Assembly (NCBI GenBank): GCA_036927565.1
Contig: JAYESD010000008.1
Span: 23,330,100 to 23,394,099, forward strand
Source: Tuctoria greenei
Taxonomy: Eukaryota; Streptophyta; Magnoliopsida; Poales; Poaceae
Direction of reading: 5' to 3'
Length of the DNA: 64,000 nucleotides
Shown here piece by piece: positions 21,837 through 34,710 of the stretch. The translations under genes were made by a program, and so were the position numbers. Every line of letters starts with the position of its first letter. Within the stretch, counting starts at the first letter, position 1. The notes beneath the pieces were generated by a model. It was given only the letters and a program-made list of their open reading frames with translations. It had not been told where the DNA came from and ran no database searches.

Positions 21837-24800
21837 ATGAGTTCCAATCGTAACGTGATGTGTGATGGATGGAGTTCAAATGGCGCGCACACTAGTGAAT
21901 GGGGTGATATTGCAAATGTTTTCGTGAATCAAGCTTTTGCTAGTGGTTCTCATGTTGTGAAATGTCTGTGTACCAAGTGCTAGAATCATCGGTATTTGTC
22001 TAAGTCTGAAATAGAGCTACACCTTTGCAAATACGGATTTATGTCTAATTACTTAGTGTGGCACGCGCATGGAGAGGTCGATGATCCTAGTGAGTCGGAC
22101 GGAAATGAGGATGACGATCGGATGGATGAGATGATGACAGACATTGGCAGAGAGTATGAAGAGTCACAATCAGAGGAGGTACAAAAGTTTTACAACCTTC
22201 TTGCTGCCTCAAATGAAATTGTGCATGAGAACACCAAGGTGACCGTTTTGCAGGCGGTCACACGACTAATGGCGTTGAAGTCGACGTTCAATTTTGCAAA
22301 CAATTTCTATAATGGTATCATGGATCTGATCATTGATCTCCTTCCGTCAAATCATAAGATGCCTAAAAACATATATCAATCTAAGAAGCTTTTGGCTGGT
22401 CTGGGCATGAATTATGAGAAGATTGATTCGTGCGAGAATGGTTGCATGTTGTTTTGGAAGGAACACAAGAACGATACTCATTGTATGCATTGCAAAGCTT
22501 CTAGATATGTGAAGGTTTTAAACGATGACGAGAGGAAATAACTACTAAAGTACCTATGAAGCAGCTTCGCTACATGCCTATCACTTCGAAACTTAAGCGG
22601 TTGTTGTCCCAAGAAACAGCAAAACATATGAGATGGCATTCTGAAGGGAAACGTGAAAACGATGATAAAGATATTATGACACATCCTTAAGATGGAGCGG
22701 CTTGGCAAGCTCTAGACCGTTTTGATCCAGAGTTTGCAAGAGATCCTAGAAATGTTCGTCTTGGACTGTCAACGGATGGCTTCACTCCTTTCAGCACAAG
22801 TAGCAGCCCATACTCTTGTTGGCCTGTTTTTATCATGCCTTACAACCTTCCTCCCAACATATGCATGAAAGAAGGATACATATTCCTTGCCGCCATCATT
22901 CCAGGTCCTAAACATCCTGGTAAGAAAATCAATGTGTATATGCAACCGTTGATTGAGGAGCTAAAAGTGTTATGGCAAGGTGTGAAGGCATATGACAGTC
23001 ATCTTAAATGTGAATTTACTTTGCGTGCTGCTTATCTATGGTCTATACATGATTTACCGGCATATGGCATTTGGTCTGGTTGGTGTGTCCATGGACAATT
23101 GTGTTGCCCCATATGTATGGCTGACACCGACGCCATCAGGTTGAAGCATGGAAAAAAAGTCAGCTTCTTTGATTGTCATCGACGATTCCTTCCTTCAAAC
23201 CATTCTTTCAGGAGCGATACACAATCATTCCGGAAAGGCATAAGGGTTAGGAAAGGACCACCTCGTCGATTGACAGGAGAACAAAAAATTACATGGCATG
23301 CAAAGTTAAAAGAGACCGCAGAAGGTGTTTTTGAAGGTTATGGTAAAGAACATAATTGGACTCATATATCTTTTCTTTGGGAGTTACCATACGCTAAAGC
23401 GTTGCTTTTGCCGCACAACATAGATTTGATGCACCAAGAGCGTAATGTCGCTGAAAGCATCATAAGCATGTGTTTTGATTTTACCGGTCAAACTAAAGAT
23501 AATTTGAGTGCGAGAAAAGACTTAGCTGATATTTGTGATCATCCGATGTTTGAAGTTATAAAGAATGCAAGTGGAAATGAAGTTAGACCACGAGCTCCAT
23601 ATTGTGTCATGCCAGATGAAAGAAACCAAATACTTAGTTGGTTGAAAACACTAAAGTTTCCAGACCATTATGCAGCAAATATCAAACGATATTTTAATCT
23701 CAGCACCGATAAACTCAATGGACTGAAGAGTCATGATTACCATATTATGATGGAAAGACTATTACCGGTAATGTTCTGCGGGTACTTCAAACCCGATTTG
23801 TGGAAGATATTTGCTGAACTTAGCTGCTTTTATAGGCAAATCTGTGCTAAAGAAGTGTCTAAGCAGATGATGCGACAGTGGGAGAAAGAAATTATTGTGC
23901 TTGTATGTAAGATGGAAAAAGTTTTCCCGCCAGGATTTATGAATGTTATGAAACATTTGCTTGTGCATTTACCTTATGAAGCGTTAGTCGCAGGTCCTGC
24001 ACAGTTCAGATGGATGTATAGTCAAGAGAGAGAATTGAAGAAACTTAGAGCTACAGTGCGCAACAAGGCAAGAGTTGAGGGGTGCATTGCAGAGTCCTTT
24101 GCAGCTAAAGAGATTACAAACTTTTCTAGCAAGTACTTTTCACGTGCCAATAACGTGAATGCATGTACAACATGATATCACAATGTAGAAGAGCAACCTA
24201 CGACTGAACTCAAGGTATTTCATTGGAAGGGTAAAGGAGTTGGGGCTGCCACTTCTCATTACATTTCGGATTCGGAAAGAAATTATACCATGCTTTACAT
24301 ATTTTTCAACATGGAAGAAGTGTTACCATATTTTGAAATGTTTGACAACCTCTATTGGACATCTCCTTAACAACCTACACAAAGTCAATTGGATAGGCTA
24401 CGTCAGTGTGGAATAAACGGTGGGCCAAATTTCGTGGACTGCTTCCTTCCTATCTTACCTTTTTCTCAATTGTAGTTAACATTGTAATCGTAAGATGCTA
24501 ACTTTATCTTATTTACATAGTCCATGAATGATGTCAAAATCTCTGATGACTTGCGACAGATGGCGCATGGTCAATTGAAAGCAAGAGAATTTAATCGATA
24601 CGATATCAATGGATATCGTTTTCGAACGACGAGTTTAGAAGCAAACCGCCCATTAGCATCCACATCAAACAGCGGAGTAATGATAACAGCTGCAGAGGGT
24701 AGTGGAGAAGTGAAAGAATACTACGGTGTTATGCAAAAAATAATAGAGTACACATTTGGCGGTTCGAAAGAGTTGAAGCTTGTGATATTTGATTGTCAAT

Positions 24801-25247
24801 GGTTTGAACCAACATCAGGCACGAGAGTGGATGAGTTTGGAATGGTAGAAGTCAACCACAACTCTCGATACATATCCAATAACAACAATGTTGTACTTGC
24901 GAATCAAGTAGAACAAGTGTACTATTTAAGTTATCCTCATCCAAGTTAAAAAAAATTGTTGGGTTGTATATAAAGTAAACCGTGAAATGCACCCTCGTAC
25001 TTATCATTGGTACGTAGAGAATCAGGAAGATGATGATGTCGCTGTCTACCAAGATGAAGTTGAGAAAGTAGAAGATTTTAGGATATCTTGTGGAACAGGA
25101 CTCGCAGAAATATCTAGTGGTGCGCTAGAGTTGATATCTAAAGAACCAGTTGGTCCTTCGAGAAAACGTCCTCAGCAGTCACAAAGGATTATTGAAAAAT
25201 GCAAAAGGATTATTGAAGAGAGAGTTCAGGAAGATAGTGAAGAATAA
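21837..25247 (+). pseudogene. CACTA TNP2-like transposase (broken)
   Basis: This is the catalytic transposase that cuts at the CACTA termini. The ATG at 21837 begins a Transpos_assoc-type N-terminus (CLCTKC then HLCKYGFMSNYLVW). The Transposase_21 core runs from about 22720 with DPRNVRLGLSTDGFTPF, MPYNLPPNICM, IPGPKHPGKKINVYMQPLI and LPAYGIWSGW. DUF4218-like sequence runs to about 24175 (DYHIMMERLLPV, FYRQICAK). DUF4216-like sequence runs from 24524 to 24949 and the C-terminus to 25247. Lesions are TAG 21981, a one-base deletion near 22537, TAA 22688, TGA 24173 and TAA near 24368, plus a broken frame near 24950. A probable intron precedes 24523 (acceptor TTTACATAG). It is not functional. Confidence 0.92.
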
Positions 25248-27850
25248 GAATGTGACACAAAGAGAGTGAAGAAGAAGATATACGTGAAAATCTTAATGCA
25301 CGTGTGGCAGAAGCAGATTCTGATGCTGATGATTTTTGATTCTTATTGTATGTTGTCTTTTACATTTTGATTCTTATGTTGAATATCAAATGAAACATGT
25401 GCACTAATCATTCATTTCAAAAATTGTGCAAATGTTTAAGCATATCAAAGAAAAGATGAAGAAGGGCAAGAAGGGTAGTGGATCTTTGTCGTCCACGTAT
25501 CAGCCCAGTGGTGGTTCAGAGCGCACAGGTCTTTTTGAGGTACTTGTTAATTTTTAAATTCATTTCATTATCATAATTGTCTATATACTTAACCGTTACT
25601 TGTTTATTTGCATTTGCAGGGTTCTGTAATGAATTCACAGAGGCATCAGCAGCTCTTGTGGTGTCTTACAGAGCAGGAGTCGAGCGAGCCAGCACGAGGT
25701 TCGCGGCTGACACAGGTGCCTGACCGTTGTCCCACTTACGAGGAGTTGTACGGGGAGGAGGCAGAGGCTGTCAGGCACTCGTCGGAGCAGGTAGGAGGCT
25801 CAGGAGCAGAGTCGAGTGATTGTGCGCAGGCGGTCTTTGGGCGTTCGACCTCTTCTGAAAGTGGTGATGAGGGGGATGATAAAGAGGGTGACGATCCCGA
25901 TCGAGATGAGAGGCTTGCAAGAAGGGCGGAGTTAAATGAGTTAGGATGTCCCGATCAATGCCCCTTTAGGTAATGTTTCTGATTAATTCATAAGTTCATT
26001 ATACTTTTTATATTGATTATTTTTTACAACTAATTACAATTATTATTTTGACAGGTTGCGTAGGCACCTTCTGTGTACTCCTATGAAATCTTTGGATGAG
26101 CGGATAGTTATTAGGCCGAAGGGTACACGGTGCTAGGTTGAACCAGGTTGGAATGGGAGGGGGCATCGAAGGGTAGTTAACACGGAGTTGGGAAACACCA
26201 TTCGCTATTGCTTTCCCAGAATGGTTGAAACGGACGGCCAAAGATTTACGGCACATAATTGGGATCACTACGCATTGAAACCATATGGCAATTCGGGTAA
26301 TTGTCAGGACAGAGTTTGGGACATGTTCTGGGTAAGTATGTTTTCATTGTCCCAATTAAATTGCATCTTTCTTTGATTGTTATTAATTGTTTCTTGAATG
26401 CAGGGTATCTATCAGTTGGAGGATGGTGTGAGTCAGCCTTATGCAGCTCAGGTTTTTCAGAATGCTTCACGGAGACATGCCAAGGATTCATTTTCCAATG
26501 CACGGATTAAAGTTGTGACAGTGTATTACAAGACGAAGTTGTTGCAGCACATGACTAACAAAGCAGCAGCTAAAAAGCACCTGACTAAGGATGAGTACAT
26601 GGACAGCAGTGTGGATTGGATATGTGTGGATAGGGAAGCTTGGGAATGGTTGTGCGGGTACTGGGCCTCAGAAGAGTTTAAAGAGAAATTAGGTAGAAAT
26701 CAAAGAAATCGGAAGAGCAAGCCTGCAACACACTTTCTTGGGCCGGATGGATATGTGCGGACTGAGCAAAGGATGGTATGAAGACTTACCTTCATACTTA
26801 CATTGCTTAAAATAATTATATTGATGAAAATGATGTATGTTTGTATTGTAGGCAGCTGAAACTGGTGTCACTCCTTCTTTTATTGAGGTATATCTTAAAG
26901 GGCACAGAGGTCCAGACCCAAATAACCCAGAGCAGTTGTGCGACGAGGCGTCAACACAGAAATTGGTATGTATGACATCACCATTTGTTAAATTTATCTA
27001 TCAAGTTCATTTCTCTTTTGTTATATCTAACTGTCACTTAAATGTATTGCAACAAAACTATATTACGTCTTTAAAGAAAACACGTGGAGATGATGTGGAC
27101 TACGTCAGGGAGCCGTTTGATGTGGCTGCTGTTTATGAAGCTGGCAGAGGTCTACCACATGGGAGGTAAGTGTAAAGACATATTTGGTTAATTGATAGCT
27201 TAATGACTATGAATTTTGGAACACTTATATCTTTTGTAGACTTGGGTTGGGAGAAGAGTGTGTGGAGCGTGCAACTTATGCTAAACGACGAGCCTCCACT
27301 ACTAGTTCTAGTCGATCTAGGTCTAGTACGGAGAATGAATTGAGGGAAGAATTGAAACGCACACAGAATGAGATGCAGCAGATGAAGCAACAAATACAAA
27401 ATTTATATATGAATCAGGTAACATGTAATCTTAATAATTCCGCAATTTATTGAGATTTAGGAATTGTATAGTTGTACTTTAGAACTTATAAAATAATTGA
27501 TGCAGTACACCTCTTATGGTAATATCGGATCTCAGTTCGGTATGCCACAGCCTCAGTTCGACCCAATGTCACAGGTACATGTCTGTGTATGTGTTTCATT
27601 CGAGATTCAATAATGCTTAATATATTAACTAAATATGACTTGATTCAGGTCTTACCTGGCATGGGATGGCAGTATGGTCTGCCTTGTCCTCCTGTTGGTC
27701 CTTCGTCACTAGTATAAGTGCATGTATTTTTTACTTTGAGTTGAAATTCTAATACTAATCATAGCTTTTACAGGGTTCTGAGAGCGGTCAGACATATTTT
27801 CCTCCTCCTCAAGAATTTATGTCAATGTTGACCGCAAATCATCCAGGATG

Positions 27851-27855
27851 GTCAC
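27851..27855. repeat. Gypsy target-site duplication, left
   Basis: GTCAC precedes the 5' LTR and recurs at 40844-40848 right after the 3' LTR. Dropping one copy restores the reading frame of the interrupted CACTA exon. Confidence 0.93.
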
Positions 27856-28714
27856 TGTCGGTACCCTGGAAACCATACACCCCTTGAGGTTACAAAGATC
27901 TCAAAAGAAAGTCATCTACTTGATTTGAAGACCTTCGGAGGCCCACATGTCAGATATAACCGGACCTGCTTCTCCAACATGGTTAATCCCAGGGCCGCCA
28001 CGTGTACTATCAAACCGGAGCTACCCCCTACAAGGGGGAAGCTCCGGGCTATGTACCGAAATGGCACCTCCGGACTTAACCCCAGACCGAGAGAAGCTCC
28101 GGACCTGACACGTGTCAGGTAGCTTCGGAGCTACCTGTTTCCCACAGTATGCTCCAGAGCTGCCACGTGTCCAACCGTCGGATCTTCAGCCTCTAACCTC
28201 CGGAAGACTCCACAACGGCTCTGGATCTTCAAAGGGGAATCAAGGACTTCAAGGCCCGATTAAGTGTCATTAATCCCATATTAATGACACACGATCGGAT
28301 GACCTTAATTACTAGTAACGGTGCTGTCAAAGCCCATTACCCGGTCATCAAGGATAATTAAACGTGTTGAATGAGTATCAATACTAGTAACCGTCGGGGC
28401 CACATGTTGGGCCAGGCTAACTTGTAACGGCCTGCCCTTGTACTATAAAAGGACAGGCCAACGACGGACTCGAGACGTTGAGTGACGCTACACACGCGCC
28501 ATAGACACTCGTCACAAGCTCATACAGCTAATACAACACCAACACACCCATGGAGTAGGGTATTACGCTCAGGCGGCCCGAACCACGTAAACCTCTGTGT
28601 CTCCTGTGTCATTTCCAATTCACCTTCTTGAATCTCCGCGCGCCCACACCGAACCACAAACTCCTCTAACACTTTAGTAGTGTCGGAAGATCTGCCGGAT
28701 CCAAACCACCGACA
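27856..28714 (+). repeat. Gypsy 5' LTR
   Basis: 859 bp, TGTCGGTACC...CACCGACA. It contains three CACGTG cores (27999-28004, 28109-28114, 28164-28169), repeated CCGGAGCT/AGCTCCGG words and a TATA box TATAAAAG near 28444. Transcription should begin near 28475. Confidence 0.95.
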
Positions 28715-28715
28715 G

Positions 28716-28733
28716 TTGGCGCGCCAGGTAGGG
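28716..28733 (+). promoter_or_regulatory. Gypsy primer-binding site region
   Basis: TGGCGCGCCAGGTAGGGG starts two bases after the LTR end. This is the usual primer-site sequence of this class of grass Gypsy elements. I do not assign the primer tRNA. Confidence 0.75.
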
Positions 28734-28751
28734 GCGCCTGAGATTTCAAGA

Positions 28752-30290
28752 ATGGTGAACTCAACTACTGGATCATCCAACGGTCATCCTGCTGCTCAAG
28801 CTGCTGGGGGTAATCCCTCTAATATGCAGCCACCAGCAGGAGCCGCAGCGCCAGCAGGAGTCACACTGCCACCACCGCCGCCTCCACCAGCAAATCAAGC
28901 TGGACAACGCGATGGTGCACCGGCGTCAATCACTGCGTCGGGAAATCAAGACAACCCGGAACACACGCTCCATGCAGCGCGTGCTCTTCTCCAATGCGCA
29001 CCACCTCCGGATGAATCCTGGGATGCACTGGAGCAGTGGAGAGCTGATGTGGAACATTTGGTTGCAGCAACAGCCGATCACATCAGCAACCAGGGTCCTC
29101 CTCCTTTAGGACGGGCCCCGTCGCAGCGACGGACCTTGTCTGGTAGACATGGTCCGCACGTCTCCAACAACAGGAGACAAGCTGCATCACAGCAGGTGAC
29201 GTCGTTGCCCTCCCGGGCAGGACGCACCCACACGGTATCCAAGCTTTCGACTCATGATCTCCGGGCGGAGCTTGATCGCTGATACCGCCAACAGGACGAC
29301 CGAGTCCATATTGAGCGTGCTCATGAAAGACGAGAAGCTCAAGACATTCCTGCTCCTGAAGGAGTGGGAGGAGGCTGTTCGGCCCTGGCCATGCATCTGC
29401 GTATGGTCAGGTGGCCACAGAAGTTCCGATCTCACCTGCCGGAGAAGTTCGATGGGACCGTCAATCCTGTTGAATTTCTTCAGATCTACTCCACTGCTAT
29501 CTTGGCAGCTGGAGGAAATGAGGTCGTGATGGCCAACTATTTCCCAGTGGCTTTAACTGGGACCGCCATGTCCTGGTTTATGAGCCTTCCACCCAACTCT
29601 ATCAACAGTTGGGAGGATCTGTGCCAGCAGTTCACCGCCAACTTCGGGAGTTCATACACCCGGCCAGACACTGAACTGGACCTTTTTGCAGTCGTGCAAA
29701 AAGGAGGAGAATCCCTGCGATCATTCATCCAGAGGTTCTCTCAGGTACAAAACACTATCCCTTCTATCTCTAGCGCCTTTGTCATTGTGGCATTCAGACA
29801 GGGTGTACGGGATAAGAAGATGCTGGAGAAACTGGCGATCAAGGAGATCACCAGTGTCACAAAACTCTTCAGTTTGGCTGACAAATGTGCCAGAGCTGCG
29901 GAGGGCCGAGAGATGCACTCCAAACCAACTCCAGAGGGTCACAATAAATCCTCCAAAGAAGAAGCCGCTACCTTTGGGAGTGGTAAGAAGAAGAAGAAGA
30001 CCAACGGCAAGAAGAAGCCGTCGGCCGGTACATCCAATGTTGTAGCTGCTGCAGCTCCGGGTGGCTGGGGCCACGCCCCGAGAAGCGACCTCGACCGTCT
30101 TCTGAAGACGGTGGCAAACCCAAGGTGTGGTGTCCAATTCACAAAACGGGCAACCACAGTTTGGAAGACTGCCAGGAGGTCTAAAACCTTGCCGAGCACT
30201 ACAACAAGCGCCGGGAAGAAAATCCTTTCCGACGGAGGGAAGGAAAACAAAAAGTCGACGAAGCTCCGGCTCAGGAAGAGTTAGGTTTTC
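28752..30290 (+). pseudogene. Gypsy gag (broken)
   Basis: The ATG at 28752 opens a Pro/Ala/Gln-rich N-terminus (eight consecutive prolines near residue 40). TGA at 29280 interrupts it in frame. The retrotrans_gag capsid domain follows (29440-29900: LPEKFDGTVNPVEFLQIYS, FMSLPPNSINSWEDLCQQF, ESLRSFIQRFSQV). Then comes a Lys-rich segment (KKKKKTNGKKK) and, after a frameshift between about 30080 and 30110, a knuckle of CX2HX4HX4C type (CPIHKTGNHSLEDC) typical of Tat gag. A stop (TAA, about 30182) follows it. Confidence 0.9.
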
Positions 30291-33200
30291 AGGATCCAAA
30301 AAAGGTCCTGAAGGCCGTCTACACCTCCGTCGACGACGATTCCGACGTCTCTGACAACGAGCGTCGGAAGACCATGAACACCATCTTTGGTGGATCATGG
30401 GACATCACCTCCCATCGCGTCATCAAGACTATGCGTCGGGACATGGCTGTTGTAGCTCCTACAGCCAGACCGGAGCCTCATCGGAAGTGGATGGACACAA
30501 CCATCACTTTTGATGCTTCGGACTACCCTCGAAGCATGGTTGGAGCAGGTCAGTTCCCTTTGATGGTATCTCCTACCATCAATAACATCCAGCTCCACCA
30601 TGTCATGGTAGACGGAGGTTCGGGGCTTAACCTCATAAGCTTCGAAGCTTTCACCAAGCTTCAGCTCTCACCTTCGGATCTTCACCCCTCCCGACCTTTC
30701 TCCGGAGTAGGTCCGGGGGCCATTACCCCACTTGGAGCTATTACTCTCCCAGTTACCTTCGGGACACGGGAGAAGTATCGCACCGAAAAGTTGGTCTTTG
30801 ACGTCGCTCAGATCAACTTACCCTTCAACGCCATCTTGGGTAGGCCTGCCCTGTACAAATTCATGGCAGCTGCTCATTATGGCTATCTGGTGTTAAAGAT
30901 GCCAACACCAGTAGGCGTTCTCCGGACCCGCGGAGATCGTACTGCCGGAGTAACTGCTCTGGAAGAACTCCATGCACTTACCACGGCGCAAGAGGAGGAC
31001 TCCAAGAAGGAGCAAAATCCAAAACCCCTGAGCATTCGTCAACGAGGCTCGACATCTGCACCTCGAGTGCAGCCAAGCGGCAACACCGACATTCCAGTGA
31101 AAGTCGTCCAAATCGGTTCTGATGCCGCTCAGACCACCCGTATATCGGGGGGATTGAACGACAAATAGGAACTCGCGCTCATCACTTTCCTCCGGGCTAA
31201 TGTCGACGTGTTTGCCTGGCAACCGTCGCAAATGCCTGGGATCCCCAGGGAAGTGATTGAGCACAATCTGAAGATCTACCCCGATGCCCGGCCTGTGCAT
31301 CAGAAGCCTCGGAAGCAATCTGTGGAGCGACAGAACTTCATTCGACAAGAAGTGATGAAGTTGCTCGAAGCTGGATCCATCCGAGAAGTCTTCCATCCAA
31401 AATGGCTGGCAAACCCAGTCGTTGTGCCCAAGGCCGGCGGGAAGCTTCGGATGTGTATCGACTACACCACACTAACTAAGGCATGTCCGAAAGATCCATT
31501 CCCACTACCTACAATAGATCAGATAGTGGATTCCACCTCCGGGTGTGAATTACTGTGTTTCCTAGACGCATATTATGGGTATCATCAAATCAGAATGTCT
31601 AGGGAAGATGAAGAGCATACCTCTTTCATCACAGTAGATGGATTGTATTGTTATACAGCCATACCTTTTGGTCTCAAGAATGCAGCTTCAACCTTTGTAC
31701 GAGCTATGTACAAAACCTTTGAAGATCTCATTAGAGACATAGTGGAAGTGTACGTTGATGACATCGTGGTCAAGGTCAAGAACAAGAAGTCACTTCTCGA
31801 CACCTTGAAGGCTGTCTTCGATAAGTTGTGGGTCACCCGCACAAAGCTAAACCCAGACAAGTGTGTCTTCGGGGTTAGCTCCGGAAAACTTCTTGGTTTC
31901 CTGGTAAGTCACCGAGGCATAGAAGCTAATCCGGCGAAGATCAAGGCCATTGAAGACATGCGGCCACCAGCCCGCATCAAAGATGTCCAAAAGCTAACTG
32001 GATGTCTAGCAGCCCTCAGCCGGTTCATTTCAAGTTTGGCTGAACGGGCACTCCCCTTCTTCAAGTTATTGAGGAAGTCCGGACCATTCCAATGGTCTGA
32101 AGAAGCAGAAAAGGTGTTCCAGGAGCTAAAACAGTTCCTCACCACCCTACCAACTCTGGTAGCTCCGAACCCTGGTGAGCCTTTGTTGCTTTACATTTCA
32201 GCTACTGGCGAAGTCGTCAGTATGGTTCTGGTTGCGGAGAGACCAGAGCTACCCCATACTCAGGAATCCAGACCCCTTCGGGAGGGTCCGGAGGTTCTTG
32301 AAAGCGAGTTTGGGTCCCAGCTCCGAGATTTGAATCCACAAGAAACCACTCTGGAAGACCCAGACCCCTCCGGGAGGGTCCAGGTCACTTTTGAAGAAGC
32401 TTCGGGTTCCTCCAGCCAGAACCAGGAGGTCCGCGAAGAAACTTCGGATCCCTCTGGAAGGATCCAGGTCAGTGAAGAGGAAGCTCTGGGCCCCTCTGGG
32501 AGGGTCCGGACCATTTAACGCCCAGTATACTTCATCAGTGAAGTACTATATGATGCCAAGACTCGATACCTAGAGGTGCATAAACTGCTTTATGCGGTTC
32601 TTATTGCCTCCAGGAAGCTTCGCCATTATTTCCAAGCTCACAAAATCTCAGTGGTGACCTCTTACCCACTTCGAGCAATCTTGCATAATCCCAATTCAAC
32701 TGGGAATATTGCAAAGTGGGTAGCGAAATTGGCTGAATTCGATCTCGAATTCATTTCAAGGCAAGCAGTAAAGAGTCAAGCATTGGCAGACTTCGTGGCA
32801 GAATGGACTCCCTCTCCATCAAACCCTGGGGGCCCCAGTGAGCAGAAGCTGGAACACGAAGCTCCGGTCTTCACTGAGCCTCATTGGACCCTCTACTTCG
32901 ACGGCTCCATGCAAAAGCAGGGGGCCAGAGCTGGAGTCCTTCTCCTTGCACCGACCGGGAGAAGGTAAAATACATGGTACACCTTGACTTCAAGGCGACC
33001 AACAACATGGCGGAGTACGAAGCACTCATCTACGGACTAAAGGTGGCACTGTCATACGGTGTCAAGCAATTACTAGTCAAGGGAGATTCACGGCTCATCA
33101 TTAAACAAGTGAAGGGTGAATGCTCCTGCAACAATCTCCAGCTAGCTGCTTACCTCCTTGAAGTCCAGAGGCTTCAGAAGGACTTCGAAGTCCTAGATCT

Positions 33201-34710
33201 CCACCATGTCCAGCGTGCCCACAACGCTGAAGCCGACGAACTCTCGATGAAAGCGTCAACTGGAGCTCCGGTTCCTGACGGAACATTTGTCCGGAGGTTG
33301 TCAAAACCCACAGCTCAGCCTGCCGAACTGAGCGAAGGGGGCGAGATCAGCATCCCGAAGCTGACGGTCCCGATGGCCCTGTTACCATGGCAGCCATCAA
33401 GGGTCGTAGGTGATGCCGGAAGCTCCGAGCAACCCAGCACACAAGACTCAAATGCTCAAGTTAATTCCGATGCATGGATCTCGGAGATCCGGAACTACTT
33501 GAAAGACAACATCCTTCCTGACGATGATGTATCCGCTGACCGGGTAGTCAGATTGGCTAAAAGATACACGTTGGTAGAAGGGGATCTCTACCGGCGCGGT
33601 GTCAACGGCATCCTAATGCGGTGCATCACAAGGGAAGAAGGCTGCGAGCTCCTCGCAGAAATCCATGGAGGCGAGTGTGAGAACCACGCGTCTTCCCGCA
33701 CGCTGGTTGGTAAAGCCTTTCGGCATGGCTTCTACTTGCCTACAGCACTCCAGGATGCAACTGAGCTGGTGAAGAAATGCGAAGCATGTCAATTTCATGC
33801 AAAGAAAATTCACACACCGGCTCAGCCCCTACAAATGATACCTCCTACATGGCCCTTCGCTGTGTGGGGGATGGACATCTTGGGACCTTTCCCAAGAGCC
33901 GTCGGAGGTTACAAGTTCATGTATGTCGCCATTGACAAGTTCACCAAGTGGCCGGAAGCAACTCCAGTTGTGACAATCAACAAGCAATCTGCTATCAACT
34001 TTTTGCAGTCCATTGTATGCAGATTTGGAGTCCCAAACAAAATCATCACTGATAATGGGACCCAATTCACAAGCTTTGCATTTCAAGGATATTGCGAAAA
34101 CCTCGGCATTCAAGTTTGCTACGCCTCCGTAGCTCACCTAGCAAGCAATGGCCAAGCCGAGAGAGCAAATGCTGAAATCCTTAAAGGACTCAAAACGCGC
34201 ACCTATGAGCGCTTGAAAAAACATGGTGCCAACTGGATTGAAGAGCTTCCGCCCACTCTCTGGGCCAACAGGACATCTCCAAACCGGTGAACTGGAGAGA
34301 CACCCTTCTTCCTGGTGTATGGAGCTGAAGCAATCCTTCCTCCAGAAATCACCTTGGGGTCACTCCGGGTCCGGACCTTCGACGAAGCCACGCAGAACCA
34401 ACTCCGGCGTGAAGACCTAGACCTCCTTGAGGAGGGAAGGTGCCAAGCAGCTGTTTGGAATGCCCGATACCGCCAAGCCCTTCGGCGCTATCATCAGCGG
34501 CATGTACACAACCGACAGCTCGAGGAAGGCGACCTGGTGCTACGGAGAATACAATCCAGAGAAGGGTTAAACAAACTCTCCCCCAGCTGGGAGGGACCCT
34601 TCCGAGTGATTAAAGTATCCCGTCCCGGGAGCATTCGCTTGGCTACCGAGGATGGGACACCTCTCCCAAATCCTTGGAACATTGAGCACCTCCGTACGTT
34701 CTACACTTAA
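30291..34710 (+). pseudogene. Gypsy pol: protease, RT, RNase H, second RNase H, integrase (broken)
   Basis: Protease has MVDGGSGLNLIS near 30608. RT spans about 31330-32000 with CIDYTTLTKACPKDPFPLP, YGYHQIRM and the catalytic YVDDIV at about 31751. RNase H is split by an inserted low-complexity block (32260-32520) and resumes with FISEVLYDAKTRYLEV. A second RNase H domain begins WTLYFDGS near 32888. Integrase has a zinc region ending CEACQFHAK, and a core with GMDILGPF, DNGTQF and NGQAERAN supplying D, D and E. The C-terminal chromodomain-less tail has SWEGPFRVIKV. Lesions are TAG 31166, TAA 32516, a one-base deletion near 32961 and TGA 34288. Confidence 0.95.
32270..32515 (+). repeat. Low-complexity palindromic repeat inserted in RNase H
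   Basis: Four imperfect units centre on CCCCTCCGGGAGGGTCC-type words (near 32273, 32368, 32450 and 32490). They encode recurring PSGRVQV and EEAxGPSG peptides. Related pol proteins run from the DAVSxVLVxE region straight into RPVYFIS, so about 80 codons have been added here by repeat growth. Confidence 0.7.
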
